A program made the position numbers and the translations under genes. 64,000 bases of DNA, taken from contig OX442426.1 in the NCBI GenBank assembly GCA_949361645.1, positions 7,161,539-7,225,538 on the forward strand, written 5' to 3'. Shown here one piece after another: positions 1 through 10,700 of this stretch. The notes beneath the pieces were generated by a model. That model was not told the DNA's origin. It saw only the letters and a list, made by a program, of their open reading frames with translations, and searched no databases. The stretch comes from Spongilla lacustris (taxonomy: Eukaryota > Porifera > Demospongiae > Spongillida > Spongillidae). Positions within the stretch are counted from its first letter, which is position 1. Each line of letters opens with the position of its first letter.

Positions 1-1270
1 ATTGACAAACTACCTAAGGTAGTGCATATACATATATGTAAAGAGGGGAGAGCACAATATTAAATACAGCAACAGAATAGAGCATAACACATGAAACAGG
101 TCATCAAAGAGGCCAGTTGCAGTTCCTCTGTAAAAGTATAGCACATGCACTAGCACTAGCCCTCATTCATTAAGGTCACAGCAAGACGCAACCTTACATC
201 TCTTGCTGCCACACTTATAACACTGTAATGAACCCCAATGTGCATTCACTACCTGTTATAGAGGAAACTGAATGCTAGTAATATGGTGTTGAAGAAACAG
301 AAATCTCAATAAGTGACCCTACAATAGCGTCTTTCTCCTTCTGTTACAGCATTAAGGCAAGACAATGCAGAACTGTCTAGCTTGTGTGGTGTGCTTGTAA
401 AGGTAGCAATTTATAACATGTACATGTATATGTGCTTCTTTATTGGGGGCAGCATATATCTATATCAGAGTTGGTGTTGGAAGCAATCTATATCAGAATT
501 GGTGTTGGAAGCAATCTATATCAGAGTTGGTGTTGGAAGCAATCTATATCAGAATTGGTGTTGGAAGCAATCTATATCAGAGTTGGTGTTGGAAGCAATC
601 TATATCAGAGTTGGTGTTGGAAGCAATCTATACCAGAGTTGGTGTTGGAAGCAGAATATATTTGCATGTATTTACAACAATCCAGGCACATGAATGTGCA
701 ATATAAAAATTTCACATTCAAATAAAATTGATGGGATGTGGGCACCTATTGTGTGTGTAAAAAAAAAAAGAAAGAAAAGAAAGCAAACAACAGATCATGT
801 GATTATGAATCTACATGTATGTTTGTGTATGAGAATGTATGTTATAAACAAATCCAATTTGTTAATGATACTGGTGTACGTGCAGTCGGTTAATATGTAT
901 TACTAAGTACTAATATGCATAATATGGTTTTACTAGATTTTTATAAACTCAAACACAGTTACAGTAGGATAAATGAATATAATTTTCTCTATATTTTAGC
1001 TACTCAGATATACAGTAAACAAATATCTACTACTTCACAGGATGTGCTTCTTGCTAGCAAAGTCTAGCATTCTGGTGTATCAGGCCAGAAACAACTTGTC
1101 CTGATGGCTAGCTTCTTGGCAACCCTTTTGAGAGCACTTGTTGTGCCTCATTTCCTGTGCAAGCATGAAAATACCTCCCCGAGCCATGGGAGGACATGGA
1201 ATGTTTGTCCTGCTCTCCCAGCTCAGCAGTATAACCTGAGGTCATACTCACTCCCAATAAAAAGTTTTAG
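1..1270. other. Gene-free left edge
   Basis: I see no supportable exon here. It is AT-rich DNA containing a 28-bp tandem repeat (listed separately). Short reading frames inside that repeat are by-products of its periodicity. Confidence 0.5.
461..653 (+). repeat. 28-bp minisatellite, about 7 copies
   Basis: The unit is close to TATATCAGAGTTGGTGTTGG followed by AAGCAATC, with scattered single-base changes (agag/agaa, tatatc/tatacc). Because 28 is not a multiple of 3 and the unit lacks stop codons, all three forward frames stay open and give the same 28-residue cycle. I do not read it as coding. Confidence 0.9.
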
Positions 1271-1543
1271 TTGAGCGGATTGATGACCTTCAGGTCAAAT
1301 GCTGCTGAACGTGAGAGAGACCAGTTAGGCACCAACACATCAGCCGGATGTGATCTGTCCTCTGTTGAGGTGAGCCCACAACCTCTTCCTAGCTCAAGTA
1401 CTATAGCAGAAATCTGTGAAGCAGTCACGAAGACGGTTGTGCCTTGTGACTACATTACCACCTGGATATTATTAATATGCATAATTGTATTATTAACAAT
1501 ATCTATTATTAGATACATGTACTACAGTAAACTTGTTCAATAA
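1271..1543 (+). CDS. Possible last exon of a small membrane protein
   Basis: An open frame follows a TTTTAG acceptor-like site. It either continues from an upstream exon or starts at the ATG at 1283, which would give 86 aa. It is Ser/Thr-rich, then ends in one strongly hydrophobic segment (ITTWILLICIIVLLTISII) and a short basic/aromatic tail, as in a tail-anchored or single-pass protein. An AATAAA lies at 1594-1599, about 50 bases after the stop. I do not recognise the family, and no upstream exon was found. Confidence 0.35.
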   Translation: MSGLMTFRSNAAERERDQLGTNTSAGCDLSSVEVSPQPLPSSSTIAEICEAVTKTVVPCDYITTWILLICIIVLLTISIIRYMYYSKLVQ

Positions 1544-2258
1544 CTAAAGAAGCCCCAAACAATGACACCCTCCACCTTCCCAGCCAGTGCCACAATAAAA
1601 TGGCTTGATAATGTTCCCAGGTCTAGCCCCATTCAACATACATAAATATGTATTAATTTAATATGTATTAATTTCCTTTGGTAATATTATTTACACACAG
1701 GAGGGCAGGTGTATCAGGGCCACATTCGCTATAAATAGTATCAGTATATGGTAAAATTATTACACAACATCAATTACCATTGAGGAAGACATATATAGAG
1801 AAACTCTTATTTTGTGTTGTATTTTAAAATTATTTTCATGTGATGAGATATTCACAGCCAGTGCTGTGCCTGTGAATAAAATTAATTTTAAATTCCCATG
1901 TCACTTTACGGTTCATAAAGAAGACTTTGACAATTGCACCTCTACATTTGCAGAACACAATTCCACGACTGCAGCTAACTACTGGTTATGATATATGATT
2001 GTAAGTTACACAAAATTCAATCAACGGTTGCAATACATTGTACAATGTACATGTACAAAAAGTTAAGCTCCTCTTAATATTCCTCATAAGGAGAGCCTTG
2101 GGATTATATTAATTTTATAACTGGACTGTCAAAAATGTAGCATATCAAACTGTAAATACGTTTCAAGGTTATTTTTTAAATGTAGTGTACCAGTACTGGT
2201 ACATGGTGACAGGATGATAGCAGAAGACCTAGAGTTAGAAGATGGTACACGTACTTAC

Positions 2259-2331
2259 CGCTTGCTTGCTCAGAATACTCTTTGGCAGTCCTCCTCGTCT
2301 GTTCAAATATTTTGTCCACATCGAACTTCAT
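2259..2331 (-). CDS. First coding exon of an unrecognised gene
   Basis: Reading leftwards, an ATG at 2331 opens 24 codons (begins MKFDVDKIFEQTRRTAKEY) and runs into a consensus donor GTAAGTAC at 2258-2251, in phase 1. A CTTTCAG acceptor lies just upstream of the ATG, so a 5' UTR intron is possible. The peptide is charged and helical. I found no convincing second exon between 1544 and 2250 and cannot assign a family. The gene is head-to-head with the TTC17-like gene, with start codons about 370 bases apart. Confidence 0.45.
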
Positions 2332-2699
2332 AGCTGCTTTCTTACCTGAAAGAGGATGGGGAGGTGACTTTTTGATTTCGCGCGCTTTGTTAATGTTATC
2401 TTGCGTGGGAAAACTGACCGAAGGTGGCAAATCCCATTACAGCGGCTATATTCTCATCATCTTCTGCCATTATGGCGCACCAGGTCCTATGACCAAAATA
2501 TCTCAGTGTAGCTAATGTACAAAGTATGCTACTAAAAGAGAGCTTGTATGTGTGTGTGTGCTTGGAAAGCGAAGGTAATTAGAGGGTTAAAAACGCTCTA
2601 GGCCTACGCTCCACCCACCACTTAGCTCCACTCGGTCCTAAAAAAAAAAAAGCAGCTGGCCCTGCTTTGGCATCGTTTGCTACAGACTATTACTGCAGC
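2332..2699. promoter_or_regulatory. Short divergent intergenic region
   Basis: This is the interval between the start codons of two head-to-head genes (minus exon at 2331, plus gene at 2700). The length suits a shared promoter. No TATA box is obvious. The call rests on geometry only. Confidence 0.35.
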
Positions 2700-4327
2700 A
2701 TGGTGCGAAGAATACCATCTCGGTGTATGATCCTCATTGACGCGGGTCCCCCGCTGTTGCTCTACGTCACATGCTTCCTACTCCTGTTGCTTGCAAATTC
2801 GGCGGGAGTCACACACTGGAAGGTGCATGAGGGCACGATACTGCCGGTGGAGCCACAACCGCACAACTCGGCCGACAGCATCGCGAGCTCGAACTATCTG
2901 TCGGACCCCGAATTTGCCGTCTTAACGCGAAACTCGAAGTCTGCCAAGAGCGGCTACCAAATGTGTCCACCCCAGGCAGCTGCTACGAACGGTCAAGCCA
3001 ACCAACAGCAGGTTGGCGGGACGTGTCGTGAGTTTCAAAGGGTTGCACCCAGAAAGCCTGACGGATCGAACCCCATGTGAGTATGACTGACAGCTGGGCA
3101 ATTTTTCATTTTAGTGTTGTTGTGTATTGTGGATATGTATGCACGTGTGTGGGTTCTCTTGTGTGTAGGTGTAAAGAGGGTGGGTAGGTACGTGCATTTG
3201 TAGATATATATGTGGGAAGTTTTATATTCTCGTACACACTCGGACGTTTTCGCACATAGCTGCAAGATTTGGACAATCTAGTTAGATTTCCTCAGTTCTG
3301 TCACTTTGTTGATAGAAAAGAATCACTACATTTTATAAACAAACTCCTTTAAATTTGATTTTCTTAGGGATATGTGTGAATTGGTACTGGTGAAAGCATG
3401 CAAGCAGCTCCCAGTGTTTGCTAGGTGTGTGATAATTCATATTTCTATGTGAAAGCATGCAAGCAGCTCCCAGTGTTTGCTAGGTGTGTGATAATTCATA
3501 TTTCTATTTACACAAGTGTCACTTCAGATTTCTCCTCTTCCTTCCTTTCCCTTCCCTCCCCCCCCCCCCACCACACCCCACTCCCTACCCATTCCAATTA
3601 ATCCAGAATCAAGAGCCAGTCGTCCTTGCCTTATGTCACGCCCCTCACCTGTGGTGAAGCTGTAGAATTTACGGTGTACGACTTCCTCAGCGGCATAGCT
3701 AGACGGAAGGAGCACAAGCCTTACCCTGAACCAGAGGTGGCCATGATCTTCAAGAAGTCGGACAGCGACAATGCTGTTGACCTGGTGGAAGTGGAGCTGA
3801 CTTTGAGAAAGGCCTATTTGGAGGTAAGGTCTGGGGCCAAGGAGGAGCCAGTCGGTAGACACACATACACATATCAAATGTCTATGCATAAGGATTAATT
3901 ATTTGCACAGGGTTTTTAATACATATGTATTAGTATGTATAAGGGACTATTATGCATGTATGCACAAGGGACTATTCATAATTCTACATGTACGTGTATG
4001 TACGACTATTCATAATTCTACATGTATGCACAAGGGACTATTCATAATTCTACATGTGCATGTATGTACAAGGGACCATTATACATGTATGCACAAGGGA
4101 CCATTATACATTATGCACAAGGGACTATTCATAATTCTACATATACCTGTATGTACATGTACAAGGGACCATTATACATGTCCATTACACATGTATGCAC
4201 AAAGGACCATTACACATGTATGCACAAGGGACCATTACACATGTATGCACAATGAACTATTATGCACTCATCAATTCTGACGTATATGAAGTCCTGTATG
4301 TTTATTATGTGGTCAGCTAGGTTGCTG

Positions 4328-4358
<31 letters not shown>

Positions 4359-4915
4359 TACATCACCACCTCCACTCTCTACCTCCGCCCATTCCCCCGC
4401 AGAATCCAGAGTCACTGACCGTGCTGAACCAAATAGGAAACTACTGGCGCATCAAGGGCAACACGCAGCTGGCCATTGAGTGCTTCCGCAAGGCCCTCTC
4501 CATCTCCCCCGACCACCCGGACCTCCTCCTCAACCTCTCGAGGATCCTGTTCAACCTCAAGTACCTGGAAGACGCCATATTCCTGGCCAAGAGGTCCCTG
4601 CACATGAAGTCCTCCGAGCAGCAGCACACCTGGCTCCAGCACTTCACCCTGGGGGAGGTGTACAAGGCCCTGGAGAAGTACGAGGAGGCAGCCTTCTACT
4701 TCAAGAAGACGCTTGAGCTCAACCCGGGCCTCCAGGTGGCGGAGATGCACCTGAGGGAGATGGGGCTGGACAAGCAGCACTCTGCCAACGTCTACACGGT
4801 GCTCATCATCATCGCCCTCATCGTCATCGTACTGCTGGTCATATACTACCTCATCGTCGCCGTCAGCTCCGACGCCCAGAGCACCAGACCCGCCAAGAGA
4901 TCTTTGTCCACGTGA
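2700..4915 (+). CDS. TTC17-like TPR membrane protein
   Basis: Three exons, 2700-3076, 3607-3823 and 4403-4915, join in phase (2, then 0) into 368 aa. The N-terminus has a basic stretch and a Leu-rich core (LLLYVTCFLLLLLANSAG), read as a signal peptide. Next comes GVTHWKVHEGTILPVE, like the start of mature TTC17. The last exon carries tetratricopeptide repeats, including GNYWRIKGNTQLAIECFRKA (around residue 209) and FTLGEVYKALEKYEEAAFYF (around residue 279). It ends in a single membrane helix, about residues 328-352, with a short cytosolic tail. TTC17 of vertebrates is far longer (over 1000 aa) and has been linked to actin and cilia. This is a compact relative with a C-terminal anchor, predicted type I with the TPRs in the secretory lumen or outside the cell. 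The ATG at 2700 is the first in frame. The gene converges on the myosin at its 3' end. The family call is moderately sure; the function is not shown. Confidence 0.7.
3390..3507 (+). repeat. Perfect 59-bp tandem duplication in intron 1
   Basis: Two directly adjacent identical 59-bp copies (3390-3448 and 3449-3507), each beginning GTGAAAGCATGCAAGCAGCT. The lack of differences points to a very recent event or a collapsed longer array. Confidence 0.9.
3940..4262 (+). repeat. Irregular minisatellite in intron 2
   Basis: Repeats of ACATGTATGCACAAGGGAC followed by TATT or CATT, with interspersed TTCATAATTCTACATGTA. It lies inside intron 2 of the TTC17-like gene. Confidence 0.85.
4331..4358 (+). repeat. 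(AC)n microsatellite
   Basis: Uninterrupted AC dinucleotides a little upstream of the exon 3 acceptor at 4401-4402. Confidence 0.95.
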
Positions 4916-5365
4916 AGTGTGGGCATGGAAAAATTTTAATGATATAAATTAATTTAATTGTTTATTTACCCGCATGATAATAATGAATGTGATCATCTAA
5001 AAAGGTGTTGACTGATGGTGGTGGCATTCAGGGCAGGTAAGGTCTTCGTATTTGAGAGAGGGGGAGGGAGGGGTTGGAGTATATCCACTGCAAGTGAGTA
5101 GGATATATATATAGGGTACACGGCGATTGGAGGGGGGGTGGGGGGGTTAATAAAAACATTCATGGTTTCAACTGTCGATTTTCAAACTAAACACAGTGAT
5201 TGTGCGAAAGCACTGTACATAAAACGTAATTTGAATACAAAATATTACCTGGGCTGCAAGACACATACACATGTATACGATCCATTGGTTCCATCACATA
5301 ACTGTCATGAATTACGTTGGTTGGTGTATAACAATTGGGGGGGGGAGGGGAAGGGGGAGGAGTAA
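4916..5365. other. Convergent 3' intergenic region
   Basis: This lies between the stops of the TTC17-like gene (+) and the myosin (-). A minus-strand AATAAA (plus TTTATT at 4961-4966) could serve the myosin about 400 bases after its stop. G-rich runs occur near 5131-5147 and 5337-5360. No gene was seen. Confidence 0.4.
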
Positions 5366-6060
5366 CTACTCCTTCAGTCTCTCCACCCAGCGCAGCGGAG
5401 GGCTCTCCTTTGAGGCGGCTGGCTGCTTGGGACCTTTCCTTGCAGCGGCCCCCAAGAGGGGCTGCAACAGGCGCACACTGCTGTTGGGCAGGTCAGCCCT
5501 CCTGCAAGCAAGCATCACGTTATTATAAGTTATGATGATGGGTGTGGTCTGCACATGCACATATGGGAAAACAAAAAAGGCTGGCACGTTGTCACTCAAA
5601 TGAATGTGGGTAAAAGTTCCGTAATTCTTTAGTTTACTGAAGGTTTACTGAACTCTTACCCATATTTATATATTACACGACAAGTCATCCCATGGGCCTA
5701 TAGGGGGAGAGGTGGTAAGGGATTGGGAGGGGGGGGGTTATGGACTAGGATTACATTTATCCATAGGCACCATGTGCATGCAGCTATTAAAAAAAAAATC
5801 AAAAGAATCCTTACTTGTAGTGATGCAGTAGAGACTGTAGGTCTGGTAGCTTCACCAAAGGGGTGGCCTTCTCTATGCACAGCTTCTTTCCCCCATCGGC
5901 CCTCAGGATTGGCAGCCGGTACACGCGATTGGACTTGCCCTCTGACACGATCAGTAGAGACTGGAGGTCCTGGTGGTGTGGTCCACTAAGGGGCGTGTAT
6001 TGTTGCCAAGGAGATAACCAAATGCAACTTGCACAGACATATATAATAATAATATATATG

Positions 6061-6104
<44 letters not shown>

Positions 6105-7661
6105 GCATGCAGACTTCCTCCATGGAGGCTGATGCAGCCACATTACACAGTTTGCATATGCATGTGATGTCCAATTGGATCACAGCCGTAACCCTGTACG
6201 TAACCCTGTACGTGTAAGTGCAAATTGAATGCTGCAAAAACATACATGCATCAACACCCTCTGAACACACATCATCACTCATGTGCATATCCACATACAC
6301 AAATGCCTCCAAGTTCCTTGTACGTGTGGCCCATAGGTTTGGGGATACCAAATAAGGATGGGGTGTGATTTATACGCATCATGTACTAGAATGATGATCA
6401 GATATGCATTACTCCACTTACAAGAATGCTTGCTTGTTTTCCAGTAGCAGCAATCCAAAATACAACTTTTGAAAATGCTCCTCCCCATTTTGGTGCATGC
6501 CCTGTAAATTCCGCTGTTGCCTACAAGCATTGGATTGTGGGAGCTACCCACTGATAACTGTAGAGGGGGAGTGGTCTATGAGGGGGAGTGTTCTATCACT
6601 GTGACTCTAAAGGGGAGTGGTCTATCACTGACTTTAGAGGGAGGAGGTCTACCATTGATGATGTTTGGAAGAGGGGGAAGAGGGTACCTAACAGGCTATA
6701 GTGGGGCGTCTTCAACTCTTCATTTTGACAAATGACAGCAGCTATATGTAGCATGTGAATGGATTTTTGACTACCATGAGAACAAACACATCTGCACACA
6801 GGCACATTGGCACACAGACACATCTGCACACAGGCACATTGGCACACAGGCACATTGGCACACAGGCACATTGGCACACAGGCACATTGGCACACAGACA
6901 CATCTGCACACAAGCACATTGGCACACAGGCACATTGGCACATCTACACACAGGCACATTGGCACACAGGCACATTGGCACACAGGCACATTGGCACATC
7001 TGCACACAGGCACATCTGCACACAGGCACATTGGCACACAGGTGTCACGTACCTTGCACCGTCTCCACTGCACACCAGGTACGTTCCCTGTGGCTCCCCC
7101 GTCACCATCATCTGCAGATCAAGTGGGGACAACTATCACAGCAGCCAAAGAGGCTAGACGATATACATGGCTTCAAAACATTCTCAAAGCCATCAGCATG
7201 CAAATGTAACACCTTCCTTACAAGGCAATGCATCACTGCATATGCCAATGAGGCCAGAGAGACAACAAATTAAATATCACTGTGACAGGGCCACCGCAAT
7301 AGGTTGCAAATGTATCTTCAACATACAAGCATGTATGCGAATCCCTCTAATAGCAATGTTTACGCCACCATCCATAGGCAGTCACGTGCCAAGAAATAGG
7401 GGCCTAATTGGCAGGTTAAGCATTTCTTACAATCTCTGGGTACCTACTCGTTGACATAAACATGCCCATCACTTCCAAAAAAACTACACCCGCCACTCCC
7501 CCAAACCACACCCACCACTTCCAAAAACAACGCCCACCCCTTCCCAAAACCACACCCACCACTGCCTCATCTTCATCCAGATGGGTGTACAGGCCTGGCA
7601 CAGAGTGTTCAGACGAAGTGTCTGAGCTAAGGAGCAAAGAAGACATTCAGCCCATCTGTTC

Positions 7662-7713
<52 letters not shown>

Positions 7714-10700
7714 GATACGCTTCCGTAGAGCTTGAAACTTTCCAAATATTCCCTTTGCAGAAAGAGAAACATTTTATGAGGGTATATATGTAGGTAGTGA
7801 CATGCCTCATATGAGGGTATATGTGGTGACATTCCTCATATGAGAGTATAGGTGGTGACATGCCACATATGAGGGTATAGGTGGTGACATGCCACATATG
7901 AGGGTATAGGTAGTGACATGCCTCATGAGGGTATAGGTGGTGACATGTCTCATATGAGGGTATACATGTGGTGACATGCCTCATGTGAGGGTATAGGTGG
8001 TGACATGCCTCATATGAGGTTGCACCTCATACGAGGCATGTCACTACCAATACCCTCATACGAGGCATGTCACCACCTATACCCTCATACGAGGCATGTC
8101 ACCACCTATACCATCCAATGTTCATACCTTACTAGAGGGAGCTCCATTTGGTGTGCTAATTCGTCTCTTGTCCTGAGGGTGTATGTCTGGTACGGGGGTA
8201 TCAGCGTTCAGCACTGATTCCATACTCCCCAGTGACCGCCGATCGACAGGAGGTGTGTTAGATGTAAGTGGGGGGTTGGCAGAACGCACAAGTAATGGGC
8301 TATCAGAAAGGGTGGGTCCTCCTGTCCTCTTAAGGTCAGGGGCGTGTCCTCCTGTCCTCTTAAGGTCAGGGGCGAGTCCTCCTGTCCTCTTAAGGTCAGG
8401 AGTCGCTCTCATGACTGGACTGGCTGGATTGCTGCTTGCTTGGGCAGGCACCAACACTGCAACTGAAGAATTGGAGGTGGGTGTGTCACAGTCCAATATC
8501 ATGGGGGAGGAGGCTGAAGTGGGGATGCCTCTAGGAGGAGTGGCCTGTTGTTGCTGAGAACTGATTCCGTGATGGGAGGGCACTGGTGATGGGTGATGGG
8601 AGGGCACTGGTGATGGGTGATGGGAGGGCACTGGTGATGGGTGATGGGAGGGCACTGGTGATGGGTGATGGGAGGGCACTGGTGATGGGTGATGGGAGGG
8701 TACTGGGGATGGGTGATGGGAGGGTACTGGTGATGGGTGACCCTGACGAGAGACTGCAGCGGGTGATGAGGTTCTAAAGACAGGTGATGCAGCAACTGGG
8801 CGTGGCTTAATGGGGGGCGGTATGACCTTGTGTGGGGGGGCAGTGGCCTCATCCAGGGGTGGGGATGAACCCTCTGTGAGATTTTCCCCTGAGGGGGGCA
8901 CGCTTGATGGGGGGCCACTGAGGGGTCTGCTGGGGGGGCCACTGAGGGGTCTGCTGGGGGGACCACTGAGGGGTCTGCTGGGGGGCGGGCTTGGGGGTCC
9001 ACTGAAGGGCTGGCTGGGGGGTCTGCTGGTACGTAATCGCTTCAAGGGGGCGCTGTGTGGTCTGGGTAGTACATGGTCCCCTGTCTCTCCCCCATCACTG
9101 GTGACCAACACGCTGACCCTGGGAGAGCTGCCGGCTGATATCACGTGACGGTCAGAGGCCAACTTAGGGGAAAGGTGATTGGGTGACGCCCCAGCCTTGA
9201 GCCTTCGTGCGGGCACGGGTCTGAACTTTGACGGGAGGGGAGGGAGGGGCGTGGCAAACTGCACCCCACCGAGAGGTTCATTTAGGTCAATGGCACTGCT
9301 GGAGGAGGGGGTGGACCCCATGTCAGCGAGGTTATCGCTCATGGAGGCAGACTTCAGCAGACGTGCTGGCTTGGGCCTCAGCTTGGAGGGCAAGGGGTCC
9401 AGGGGCTTTTGGTACTGGATGCCCCCCAGGTCAGCGTCCACCCTGGTGGGGCCAGGGGTGCCTTCACCGTCCAGTAAGGCACTCTGGGAGCCTCTGTGAA
9501 AGCCGGCATGCTCCAAGGCAGCTGCTATATCAGTAAACAGGGGCAAGTCAGGTGACAGGATTGGAGATGCAGTTTGTCGACTGTCACACTCAGACTCAAG
9601 TACGGTAAAAGAAAGCTCAACCCTCGCTTCCTCCTTTCCCTTTTCCTTTCCTTCCTCCCCCTCCTCCTCATTCTCCTTCTCCCCCTCCTCCTCCTCCTCC
9701 CCCTCTGGGCTACTCCTACCCAGCACAGGTGAAGGTTGCCTCCTCCCCCTCCCTTTGGCTTCCTGTTCCTTCAAGTACTCTTCATTTTTGTTGCCAAACC
9801 TGGTCACTGCCTGCTGAATATCTATCTTGTTAAGAACCAGTATGCGCTGAAAACATCCTATGCAGTGTGTGAGCAAAAGAGTGTGTGATGGTGTGATGGT
9901 AATAGTAGATGCAGTGTGCATCAAATAGAGCAGCAATTTTCATCTCGACTCACCTTCCACATTGGGTTCAATAGACTGAAGGAAGGTAGATATCTGAGCT
10001 TTCTCTCTCCTCTGAGCTTCTTTCAAAGGTTTAACCCTAACAGGGATTAACATACATGTACGTGTTAAAGTTCATCCCTATCATTGTTGAGGTGTAGTCC
10101 TAACAGAGTAACCCCTCAAAGGAGATGAATGCACGCACATGTTAAGACACAATGGCTTAACCCAATCCGTAACAAGCATAGCATTTCAGAGGCAAGGGGA
10201 AAATATTATGCCTGTATTGGGCAAGGTCAGGCATATTATTATCCAAACCTATCAAGCTAGTACCTACATGTGATTTATCCTGAGGCAGCAAATCCTCACG
10301 ATGTACATGTAGGTAAGGTAATTAAGGGCACATCCATCTACATAGGCACACATACATAACTTCTCTGCTTGGCCATAGCACTGTGCTGGGGGTTAACATA
10401 TCTCCCCCCCCCCCCCCCCACTCCGAATTCCTCTCCTACCATTTTCTGGTCTGTTGACCTCTGAACACCTTCTGAAGAATGAGGGCTTTGTCCTCCATCT
10501 CCTTCAGAAGTAAGAGGAGCCTCTCCTGATGGTAGTAGCGGAGGAACACTCTGGAGTGACCTAGTCTCCACCCCTCAATGTTGGCTTTCTTAAGGATCAC
10601 CTGACAGGTTGCCTCCGTGGGGTGAGAGGTCTGAAGCAGTGAGCATAAGGTGTGTGGGTGTGCAAGTGTGGAGGTGTGTACATGTATGCGTGGATATGTG

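Larger units (their letters stand above)
5366..7626 (-). other. SH2-like domain region of the myosin (4 exons)
   Basis: Exons 7626-7431, 7111-7053, 5985-5815 and 5501-5366 read MSTSRYPEI (alpha A side), [10 protein letters not shown] (beta B, where FLVR is expected), [17 protein letters not shown] (beta C/D), then [12 protein letters not shown] and SSVRLLQPL (alpha B and C-terminal strand). This spacing and order match SH2 domains. The beta-B5 position, normally Arg, is Cys at about residue 1437. The first exon also includes a low-complexity Val/Gly/Trp stretch from a GGTGGGTGTGGTTT repeat, so its internal extent is uncertain; a hidden intron there is possible. Confidence 0.75.

Noticed and set aside
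6779..8112. Possible CRISPR array
   Set aside because: Units are contiguous minisatellites without unique spacers, within a eukaryotic intron.
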